A DNA stretch of 41,768 nt from Candidatus Gastranaerophilales bacterium (GTDB taxonomy: Bacteria; Cyanobacteriota; Vampirovibrionia; Gastranaerophilales; Gastranaerophilaceae): contig CALUVN010000016.1 of NCBI GenBank assembly GCA_944324235.1, forward strand, positions 1 through 41,768, written 5' to 3'. The notes under the pieces were generated by a model. It worked only from the letters and a program-made list of their open reading frames with translations. It did not search any database and had not been told where the DNA came from. Below are positions 23,812 to 30,820 of the stretch, in pieces. Within the stretch, counting starts at the first letter, position 1, and each line of letters opens with the position of its first letter. Made by a program: the position numbers and the translations under genes.

Positions 23812-25563
23812 ATGACAGATAAAAAAACATTATTCATAGACGGCAGAGAGGTTGAATACACTGATGAACCGAATCTGCTTGAAATTATCAGAAAAGCAGG
23901 AATGAATGTTCCGACATTCTGCTACAGACCCGATTTAACATCATTCGGTGCATGCAGAATGTGCGTTGTGGAAGTTGAAGGGAGAGGCATTCAATCCTCC
24001 TGCACAATGCCGCCGGAACCTGGATTAAAAATCCATTTGAACACAGACAGAACAAGAAGAATCAGAAAAACAGTTCTTGAACTTCTTCTTGCTAACCACG
24101 ATAAAGAATGCTTAACCTGCGAAAAATCAGGCAACTGCGAACTTCAACAGTACGCGGAAGAATACGGCATAAGAAAAATCCGTTATCCGGAAAAGCCGCT
24201 GGAAGACTATCTTCCTATAGACGACAGCAGCCCTTCAATAGTAAGAGATCCTAACAAATGTATTCTGTGCGGAGCCTGTGTAAGAGCCTGCGCGGAATTT
24301 CAGGGACACGCTGTTCTCGGTTTTGCAAACAGAGGTTCAAAAACAGTAGTCCAACCTATGGCAGGAAAACCGCTCGGACAGGTAGACTGCGTAAATTGCG
24401 GACAGTGTGCAGCAGTTTGCCCTACAGGCGCTTTAACAATTAAATCTGATGTTGAAGCCGTATGGTCTGAAATTACCAATAAAGATAAAAAAGTTGTAGT
24501 CCAGATGGCACCTGCAACAAGGGTTGCAATCGGCGAAATGTTCGGTCTTAAACCGGGTGAAAATTCAATAGGTCTGATGAACGCAGCTCTCAGAAGAATC
24601 GGTTTTGATATGATATTCGACACAAACTTCTCTGCCGATTTGACTATTATGGAAGAAGCCAGTGAATTTCTTGAAAGACTTAAATCAGGTGAAAACCTGC
24701 CGTTGTTCACCTCCTGCTGTCCTGCATGGATTAAATATATTGAAACTGAACATCCGGAAATGCTTAAACACCTTTCAAGCTGCAAATCACCGATGTCAAT
24801 GCTGTCCCCTGTACTGGTGGAACTCGTACCGCAACAGCTCGGCATTGATAGAGACAACCTTGTAGTTGTTGCAATTATGCCTTGTACCGCTAAAAAATAC
24901 GAGTGCAAACGTCCTGAACTTACGCATAACGGACGCCCTGACACAGATTATGTTCTGACAACACAGGAACTCGGAAGAATGATACGCGAAGCGGGCATTG
25001 ACTTCAACGCACTTGAACCTGAGCAGGCAGACTCTCCGTTTGGGGAATATACAGGAGCAGGAACAATTTTCGGGGCATCCGGCGGTGTTGCGGAAGCTGC
25101 CGTTAGAACAGCCTACGAATTTGCAACCGGCGAAGTTCTGCAAGATGTTGATATAAAAGAAATGCGCGGAACTACAAACCGCTGCCGCGATATAGAACTT
25201 GACCTCAAAGGAACAAAACTTGTGGTAAGAGTTGTATCAACACTTAAAGAAGCCGAAAAATCACTTAAAGAAATAAAAGAAGGCAAAGCGCAATTCCAGA
25301 TGCTGGAAGTCATGGCCTGCCCTGGAGGCTGTATCAACGGAGGCGGACAGCCGAGAAGCTGCGACGACAGCAAGATAAAAGCTGAACGTGCCGCTGGTCT
25401 TTATAAAGAAGACAGCGAACTGCCGCAAAGAAAATCCCACATGAATCCGTCAATCCAAAAGCTTTATCAGGAATTTCTGGAACACCCTAATTCCCATAAA
25501 GCTCACGAAATCCTGCACACAGTATATACAGACAGGTTTGCCGGTTCATATAAGGATGTGTAA
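23812..25563 (+). CDS. hydA: [FeFe] hydrogenase catalytic subunit
   Basis: Reduces protons to hydrogen, or the reverse, at the H-cluster. In 583 residues: N-terminal plant-type [2Fe-2S] domain, the His-ligated [4Fe-4S] site (HDKECLTCEKSGNC), two [4Fe-4S] motifs (CILCGACVRAC, CVNCGQCAAVCP), then the H-cluster domain. All three signatures are complete: TSCCPAW (C302 proton relay, C303), MPCTAKKYE (C358) and MACPGGCINGGGQP (C503, C507). It ends with the small-subunit-like C-terminal helix region. Third gene of the operon, 31 bases after the NuoF-like gene, with AAGGA upstream; a strong terminator follows. The maturases HydE, HydF and HydG are not in the window and must be elsewhere for activity. 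Confidence 0.97.
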   Translation: MTDKKTLFIDGREVEYTDEPNLLEIIRKAGMNVPTFCYRPDLTSFGACRMCVVEVEGRGIQSSCTMPPEPGLKIHLNTDRTRRIRKTVLELLLANHDKECLTCEKSGNCELQQYAEEYGIRKIRYPEKPLEDYLPIDDSSPSIVRDPNKCILCGACVRACAEFQGHAVLGFANRGSKTVVQPMAGKPLGQVDCVNCGQCAAVCPTGALTIKSDVEAVWSEITNKDKKVVVQMAPATRVAIGEMFGLKPGENSIGLMNAALRRIGFDMIFDTNFSADLTIMEEASEFLERLKSGENLPLFTSCCPAWIKYIETEHPEMLKHLSSCKSPMSMLSPVLVELVPQQLGIDRDNLVVVAIMPCTAKKYECKRPELTHNGRPDTDYVLTTQELGRMIREAGIDFNALEPEQADSPFGEYTGAGTIFGASGGVAEAAVRTAYEFATGEVLQDVDIKEMRGTTNRCRDIELDLKGTKLVVRVVSTLKEAEKSLKEIKEGKAQFQMLEVMACPGGCINGGGQPRSCDDSKIKAERAAGLYKEDSELPQRKSHMNPSIQKLYQEFLEHPNSHKAHEILHTVYTDRFAGSYKDV

Positions 25564-25570
25564 AACGCAA

Positions 25571-25599
25571 AAGCCTCTCTTAAATCGAGAGGCTTTTTT
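25571..25599 (+). terminator. Intrinsic terminator of the hydrogenase operon
   Basis: Stem AAGCCTCTC / GAGAGGCTT with a 7-base loop and a run of T, directly after the hydA stop. Confidence 0.9.
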
Positions 25600-25623
25600 A
25601 AATTAATAAACTTCTGCAAAACA

Positions 25624-25658
25624 AAAACTCCGCTGCAACAAAAGAACAACGGAGTTTT
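25624..25658 (-). terminator. Terminator of the Skp/OmpH gene
   Basis: On the minus strand, a 9-bp stem AAAACTCCG / CGGAGTTTT with a 17-base loop, continuing into a T-rich stretch. It lies 22 bases after the stop of the Skp-like gene. Weaker than its neighbour because of the long loop. Confidence 0.65.
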
Positions 25659-25680
25659 GTTTATAAATGACTATAATTTA

Positions 25681-26175
25681 TTATTTTTTAGCAGCAACAG
25701 CTTTTTTAACATCGTTAGTTAAATCTGCACCGCCGTAAAGCACAGCACCTTTGGCAACAACTACTGTATAACCTTTAGCTTTTGCAGTTTCTTCTATAGT
25801 TTTAGAAATAGAAGAGTCTATTTGAGACAATTTAGCAGTGTAAGATTTTTCAAATTTTTCTCTTTTAGAAACTAACTCTTTGTTATACTTTTCTTCAAGT
25901 GATTTTTTCTTACTTTCATCAGTAGTTGCAGCAACATCTTTTCTTGCTTTTTCAATGAAAGTAATCAATTCTTTAGCATTGGCTTCCTGTTCTTTTTTCA
26001 AAGCCTGAACAGCAGGTGAAGCATTAACAACAGCTTGGACATCAACAACTGCAACAGTAGCCGGTGCAGGTGCAGCCGGAGCGGCAGCATTAGAAGCAGT
26101 ATCAGCAAGAGCAACAGAAGCACAAAGTGTACATGCAACAACACCGCTTAACAAAAATTTGAATTTGTTTGTCAT
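25681..26175 (-). CDS. Skp/OmpH-family periplasmic chaperone
   Basis: Holds unfolded outer-membrane proteins in the periplasm. The 164 residues have a Sec signal peptide (about 1-24, cut after VALA), an Ala/Pro linker, the conserved strand VAVVDVQAVVNASPAVQ, a long charged coiled coil (about 60-125) forming the tentacle, and the closing strand block GYTVVVAKGAVLYGGADLTNDV, the OmpH pattern. Length is normal. AGGAG precedes the ATG. It is divergent from the outer-membrane TpsB-like gene across 262 bases, a functional pairing that fits client and chaperone; this is inference. Confidence 0.88.
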   Translation of the reverse strand: MTNKFKFLLSGVVACTLCASVALADTASNAAAPAAPAPATVAVVDVQAVVNASPAVQALKKEQEANAKELITFIEKARKDVAATTDESKKKSLEEKYNKELVSKREKFEKSYTAKLSQIDSSISKTIEETAKAKGYTVVVAKGAVLYGGADLTNDVKKAVAAKK

Positions 26176-26201
26176 AATCTTTCTCCTTTTTATAATAAAA
26201 A

Positions 26202-26284
26202 TTGTCTCTCTAATCGTAAAAAAGCTAAGTAATGCATTTTATTGATTTTTTTGTTAACTTCTTTACAAAGATAGTTGTCTCTCT
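26202..26284. repeat. Direct repeat TTGTCTCTCT in the divergent promoter region
   Basis: Two exact 10-base copies, at 26202-26211 and 26275-26284, start 73 bases apart, about seven helical turns. They lie between the Skp-like and TpsB-like genes and might bind a shared regulator. The rest of 26176-26437 is AT-rich with several possible -10 boxes and no further gene. Confidence 0.4.
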
Positions 26285-26437
26285 TATAATAATAACAGGC
26301 AAAGTGGAAATGTTAACAAAAGATAAATTTTTGTTAATAAATTGTAATAAAAGTTCAAAAATTATTTTCTTTTGTTTTTATAGATATAACAATAAAAATG
26401 TAGCTAACAAAATATAACTTTCTATAGAAGGATAACC

Positions 26438-28405
26438 ATGGAAAAGATGAAATCAACAAAAAATATTAAAAAGGCGATATTATGCATATCGGCCTTATGC
26501 GCGTTTTCTTATGCAGCCTCTGCCCCGACACTAGCTGCTCCGCCTGCAGGTATTGATCCTGCGCTTATTCAACAAGGGCAATCCGAAGTCGGCGGTCTAT
26601 ATAATGACTTTAACAACTTGCGTTACAAAACTCGTGATCACGGCATTTCAGATGATTATCAGTATTACGAAGAACGTAAACAAATAGAACGTGATCCTAA
26701 TGCAGGCAATCAACTTATCAAAAATGATATTCCTGTACCTGAAACACAACAGGCAACAGTAGAAGAAATTGACACAAAAGGCGTTTTTGTAAATTCGATT
26801 GAGGTTTCACCTTCTGAAATTTTGACGCAGGAAGAAATTTCAAATATTACAAAACCTCTTGTCGGTAAAAATGTTTTCATTAGCGATATACAAAAAGCTA
26901 TAGATGAAATAAACCACTTATATGCAGAAAAAGGATATGTAACAGCAAGAGCATTCTTGCCTGAACAGACAGTACAAAACGGCAATATCTTCATTGAACT
27001 TATCGAATCTAAAATCGGTAATATTACAGTAGAAAATAACCGCTGGACAAAAGATAAATATATCTTGGACAGAATGCCGCAAAAACAATACCAGTTGTTT
27101 GATATTGTTGATTTGGAAAAAGACATTCTGGACTTTAACAGATATAATGAAGGTGTAAACCTTACTGCAAACTTAAAAGCAGGTACTGAAAAAAATACAA
27201 CGGATATTGAATTCAGTACAAAAGAAAAATTACCTTGGCACTTGAGATTAATGATGGATAACCAAGGCCGTCAATCAATCGGACCTATCAGAGGCGGTGC
27301 AATGATTACGGCAGACAGCTTGTTCGGATATCGTGACCAGATGAACATCGGTACATATTTCAGCAAATACTCTGTCAGCCCGTTCTTTGACTACAGCGTA
27401 CCTGTAAACAAACGCGACGGACGTATCGGTTTCGGATTCTATTCAGGTTTTGCTAAAGTAGGTGCAGGTGATGCAAGAGACTTTAATATTAAAAGTAGAA
27501 CATACAATTATGCTTTGTACTATTCACAACCTCTTATCAGAAAACCTGGATTGGAATTAAAATCTGTTTCATCTTTGAACTACAAACGTGCCCGTGTTAC
27601 GGCTAACTCAGGTTTCGGGCCTTTAGATGACTATTTGGGCAGACTCGACGAAGTAACAAGTGTTGAAACAGCATTACAACTGAGAAAAGATACTAAATAC
27701 GGTATCTGGTATTTGAGTCAGGGCGTCGGATATGCAGCTCCGCTATTTGATGAAAAATCAAATTACTTCAAAATTAACGGTAGTGCAGTCAGATTACACG
27801 ACTTCTCTCACGGCGTAATCGGTATTTTACGTGGTAACTATCAAGTTATTCCTGGAAGAGCAAATGATCAAGTTCCATACTTAGACCAATTCCAAACCGG
27901 TGGTATGATGACTGTTAGAGGTTACAACGAAGGTATCATGATTGGTAAAAACGGTTACTTCTTAAGCGGTGAATTGGAATTCCCACTTATGCCGAGAGAA
28001 ATCACAAGCCCTCGTTCAGGAGAAAAAATACCGTTCATCGGAAAATATGTTAAAGGTGCATTATTCGCTGACCACTCAGGTGTATTCCCTAGTGCAAGAA
28101 CAGGTGAAGATGTTTACGGCGGCAGCTACTTCTTAGCATCAATCGGTTTAGGATTAAAAGTTGCATTGCCGGGTGATTTAAGTGCAAGATTATACTGGGG
28201 CTATCCGTTAGTTAATAACGCTTATGAATACGACAGAAAATATGGTAGATTCCACTTTGAACTTGCGTTAGAACCTAACTTTGATGCACTTCTTAGAAAC
28301 AGAAGTACCGCAAGACCTGCTAAGAAAGAAGTGGATGCAGACTTCATTAACAACTATGATGACGTAAGACACTACGACTACTTTATTGACCGCGGTGCGC
28401 TTTAA
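26438..28405 (+). CDS. TpsB/ShlB-type outer-membrane translocation porin
   Basis: Two-partner secretion porins of the Omp85 superfamily export one large partner protein. The 655 residues show a signal peptide (about 1-34), a polar linker, two POTRA-like domains (about 112-260, the first with GKNVFISDIQKAIDEINHLYAEKGYVTARAF), and a beta-barrel with the DNQG...GG entry typical of ShlB and the lid motif VRGYNEG near residue 493. Longer than usual TpsB (about 550-590). Instead of ending at the last barrel strand (FELALEPNF) it continues for about 40 residues rich in charged and aromatic residues. AAGGA precedes the ATG. No secreted TpsA partner is in the window; a general Omp85 role is an alternative. 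Confidence 0.85.
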   Translation: MEKMKSTKNIKKAILCISALCAFSYAASAPTLAAPPAGIDPALIQQGQSEVGGLYNDFNNLRYKTRDHGISDDYQYYEERKQIERDPNAGNQLIKNDIPVPETQQATVEEIDTKGVFVNSIEVSPSEILTQEEISNITKPLVGKNVFISDIQKAIDEINHLYAEKGYVTARAFLPEQTVQNGNIFIELIESKIGNITVENNRWTKDKYILDRMPQKQYQLFDIVDLEKDILDFNRYNEGVNLTANLKAGTEKNTTDIEFSTKEKLPWHLRLMMDNQGRQSIGPIRGGAMITADSLFGYRDQMNIGTYFSKYSVSPFFDYSVPVNKRDGRIGFGFYSGFAKVGAGDARDFNIKSRTYNYALYYSQPLIRKPGLELKSVSSLNYKRARVTANSGFGPLDDYLGRLDEVTSVETALQLRKDTKYGIWYLSQGVGYAAPLFDEKSNYFKINGSAVRLHDFSHGVIGILRGNYQVIPGRANDQVPYLDQFQTGGMMTVRGYNEGIMIGKNGYFLSGELEFPLMPREITSPRSGEKIPFIGKYVKGALFADHSGVFPSARTGEDVYGGSYFLASIGLGLKVALPGDLSARLYWGYPLVNNAYEYDRKYGRFHFELALEPNFDALLRNRSTARPAKKEVDADFINNYDDVRHYDYFIDRGAL

Positions 28406-28428
28406 TCAGAAAATAACAATATCAGACG

Positions 28429-28460
28429 TATGCGATAACTCTCAAAAGGGTTATCGCATA
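28429..28460 (+). terminator. Hairpin between the TpsB-like gene and bioD
   Basis: A perfect 11-bp stem TATGCGATAAC / GTTATCGCATA with a 10-base loop, followed only by GTTTTAG. It is probably the terminator of the upstream gene. It sits 17 bases before bioD and could also act as an operator, but it does not match the known BirA operator TTGTnAACC type. Confidence 0.55.
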
Positions 28461-28477
28461 GTTTTAGAAGAGGGATT

Positions 28478-29167
28478 ATGACAAAAGGAATCTTTGTAAC
28501 TGCAACAGGAACAGACATAGGAAAAACATTTATCTCGGGTTTATTAGTAAAAAAAATGAGAGATTTAGGTTTTAACTGCGGTTACTACAAACCAGCACTG
28601 AGCGGGGCTTACCCAAATACAGAAGGAGAATTGATGCCCGGAGATGCAGAATTCGTACTAAAAACTGCAGGAATAAAACGAGCACCGAAAGAAGTTGTTT
28701 CATATATTTATGAAGAAGCAGTTTCACCCCACCTTGCAGCAGCAAGAGCTGGCAACCTTATATATCTTGATAAAATAAAACAGGATTTTAACAGATTAAA
28801 ACAGGAATACGACTATCTTCTGACAGAAGGCTGCGGCGGAATTGTCTGTCCTATTAATCTATCCGATAAAAAACTCCTGCTGGAAGATATCATAAAAGGG
28901 CTGAATCTTGATGTTATAATAGTTGCAGACGGAGGACTCGGTACGATTAATTCAACCGTTTTAACCGTAGAATACGCAAGACATCACAGTATTAACGTAA
29001 AAGGAATCATCCTGAACAATTTTGATGAAAACAACTTTATGCATCAGGATAACCTTATTCAAACAGAAAATCTTACAGGAATAAAAGTTATCGGTACTGC
29101 ATCAAAAAATGCAGCAGAATTGAAAATCGAAAAAGATACATTGCTTTCGATATTTAAGGAGATATAA
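28478..29167 (+). CDS. bioD: Dethiobiotin synthetase
   Basis: Closes the ureido ring of biotin from diaminopelargonate, carbon dioxide and ATP. The 229 residues have the N-terminal P-loop variant FVTATGTDIGKT, the substrate block GYYKPALSG, the EAVSPHLAA segment and TEGCGGIVCPI, all characteristic of BioD. Length is normal. A clear AGAGG lies before the ATG. Its stop is two bases before bioA, whose AAGGAG ribosome binding site is in the final bioD codons. bioB and bioF are not in the window. Confidence 0.96.
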   Translation: MTKGIFVTATGTDIGKTFISGLLVKKMRDLGFNCGYYKPALSGAYPNTEGELMPGDAEFVLKTAGIKRAPKEVVSYIYEEAVSPHLAAARAGNLIYLDKIKQDFNRLKQEYDYLLTEGCGGIVCPINLSDKKLLLEDIIKGLNLDVIIVADGGLGTINSTVLTVEYARHHSINVKGIILNNFDENNFMHQDNLIQTENLTGIKVIGTASKNAAELKIEKDTLLSIFKEI

Positions 29168-29169
29168 AA

Positions 29170-30510
29170 ATGGATTGGGCTGAAAAAGATTTAAAGTACA
29201 TCTGGCATCCGTGCTCACAAATGAAAGATTATGAAGAATTAAAGCCAATAGTTATAGACCACGCACAGGGAATAAATTTGTATGATATAGACGGAAATGT
29301 GTATAAAGATGTTGTAAGTTCGTGGTGGTGCAACCTTTTAGGGCACTGCAATCCGAGAATCAACGCAGCAGTCAAAAAACAAATTGATACGCTTGAGCAC
29401 GTAATCTTTGCAAATTTCAGCCACAAAACCGCAATAACTCTATGCGAAAAATTGTCAAAAGTTCTTCCGGAAGGTCTATGTAAATTCAATTTTACGGATA
29501 ACGGCTCTTCAGCAATAGAAGCCGCAATGAAAGTAAGTTTTCAGTATCATTATCAGACCGGAAATCCGCAGAAAAAAAGATTTATGGCACTATCGGATGC
29601 CTACCACGGAGAAACAATAGGTGCACTCTCTGTCGGCGGAGTTGATTTGTATTCTGAAATATATAAACCAATTCTGCTTGATATATCAAGAATACAAGGC
29701 CCTGACTGCTTCCGCTGCCCTTATGGCAAGGATAGAGACCACTGCAACTGTGAATGCATAGAACATGCTGAAAAAACTTTTGAAAAATACGGGAACGAAA
29801 CCTGCGCCCTCCTTGTTGAGCCGCTTTTACAAGGTTCTGCCGGAATGAAAATTTATCCGCCTTTATATCTGAAAAAACTTCGCGAACTGTGCGATGAATA
29901 CAATGTGCATCTAATTGCAGATGAAATAGCTACAGGATACGGAAGAACAGGAAAAATGTTTGCCTGCAATCACGCAAATATTACTCCTGATATAATGTGT
30001 CTTTCTAAAGGGCTGACAGGAGGCTACATGCCAATGGCAATATTTGTTACTACACAGAAAATTTACGACGCCTTCTATGCAGACTATAACAGCGGGAAAG
30101 CTTTTATGCACAGCCACACCTATAGCGGCAATCCTTTAGCATGCTCGGCAGCAATTGAGGTTTTAAATATCCTTGAAGATGAAAAAATTATTGAAAAAGC
30201 ATGCGAAAAAGCTATATATTTTAACCAATTAATTAAAGAAACATTCCTCCCACACAAAAATGTCGGAGAAGTACGCTCTATCGGGCTTATAAATGCAATA
30301 GAACTCGTTAAAAATAAAAATACGAAAGAACCTTTTGACAGTAAATTAAGAACAGGTTATCAAATATATAAAAAAGCACTTAAAAACGGCGTACTTTTAC
30401 GTCCGCTCGGTGATGTAATTTATTTCAATCCGCCATTAATTATTGAAAAAAATGATATGGATTTTGTAGTAGAAAAAGCCTATAAGTGTATGAAAGACGT
30501 TTTAGAATAA
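29170..30510 (+). CDS. bioA: Adenosylmethionine-8-amino-7-oxononanoate aminotransferase
   Basis: PLP-dependent transamination of 7-keto-8-aminopelargonate to diaminopelargonate, the step before BioD. The 446 residues have IWHPCSQMKDYEE at the start, SSWWCNLLGHCNP, the DNGSSAIEAAMK cofactor loop, YHGETIGALS, the ADEIATGYGRTGKMF block and the PLP lysine in LSKGLTGGYMP (K280). A cysteine-rich stretch (CFRCPYGKDRDHCNCEC, near 178-194) also occurs in some relatives of this enzyme. Cotranscribed with bioD. A weak terminator follows. Identification is firm. Confidence 0.96.
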   Translation: MDWAEKDLKYIWHPCSQMKDYEELKPIVIDHAQGINLYDIDGNVYKDVVSSWWCNLLGHCNPRINAAVKKQIDTLEHVIFANFSHKTAITLCEKLSKVLPEGLCKFNFTDNGSSAIEAAMKVSFQYHYQTGNPQKKRFMALSDAYHGETIGALSVGGVDLYSEIYKPILLDISRIQGPDCFRCPYGKDRDHCNCECIEHAEKTFEKYGNETCALLVEPLLQGSAGMKIYPPLYLKKLRELCDEYNVHLIADEIATGYGRTGKMFACNHANITPDIMCLSKGLTGGYMPMAIFVTTQKIYDAFYADYNSGKAFMHSHTYSGNPLACSAAIEVLNILEDEKIIEKACEKAIYFNQLIKETFLPHKNVGEVRSIGLINAIELVKNKNTKEPFDSKLRTGYQIYKKALKNGVLLRPLGDVIYFNPPLIIEKNDMDFVVEKAYKCMKDVLE

Positions 30511-30533
30511 TCATTTTTCAAACATAAAGAAAA

Positions 30534-30549
30534 GAGCCCTTTCGGGCTC
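30534..30549 (+). terminator. Weak hairpin after bioA
   Basis: GAGCCC (30534-30539), loop TTTC, GGGCTC (30544-30549). The stem is strong but only GTTGG follows, so termination may be partial. Confidence 0.45.
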
Positions 30550-30750
30550 GTTGGAATTAAGAATAGCTGGAAGTATGAAAAAGATTAATTATATTAAACG
30601 TAAATAACACACCTAAAACAATTACCCGATTGCGCTATTTTAGGGGTTGACAGGCAAATTTTCTTGTGCAAAAATTTAGCTGCATTTATTTAGTGTTTAT
30701 TAAAAAATAAATAAAGAATTGTAACAAAAAACGAGGAGAAATTTTTTGCA

Positions 30751-30810
30751 ATGGCAAAAAATATTATTTACGGCTTTTTAAACATAAGCGTGTGTACATA
30801 TATAAAATAA
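30751..30810 (+). CDS. Possible 19-residue leader ORF
   Basis: An ATG at 30751 with AGGAG at 30734-30738, 12 bases upstream, runs 19 codons to TAA at 30810, ten bases before the start of the glycosyltransferase gene. It contains no run of one amino acid. Translation could affect the next gene through coupling. The long spacing and the small size make this uncertain. Confidence 0.25.
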   Translation: MAKNIIYGFLNISVCTYIK

Positions 30811-30820
30811 GGGTAAACGA

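Larger units (their letters stand above)
30511..30820 (+). other. 310-base gap upstream of the glycosyltransferase gene
   Basis: Contents: a hairpin after bioA (30534-30549); an inverted repeat CCTAAAA (30612-30618) / TTTTAGG (30638-30644); a perfect -35 TTGACA at 30647-30652 with only a weak -10 17 bases later (AAAAAT); and a 19-codon ORF at 30751-30810. The transcript leader would be about 140 bases, long for this genome, so control at RNA level is possible. No known riboswitch was recognised. Confidence 0.4.

Noticed and set aside
22092-25373. Many long reverse-strand frames within the hydrogenase genes
   Set aside because: They are antisense shadows of strongly conserved coding regions, without ribosome binding sites or recognisable domains.
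28429-28460. BirA-type biotin operator before bioD
   Set aside because: The palindrome TATGCGATAAC/GTTATCGCATA does not carry the TTGTnAACC core; a hairpin terminator is the simpler reading.
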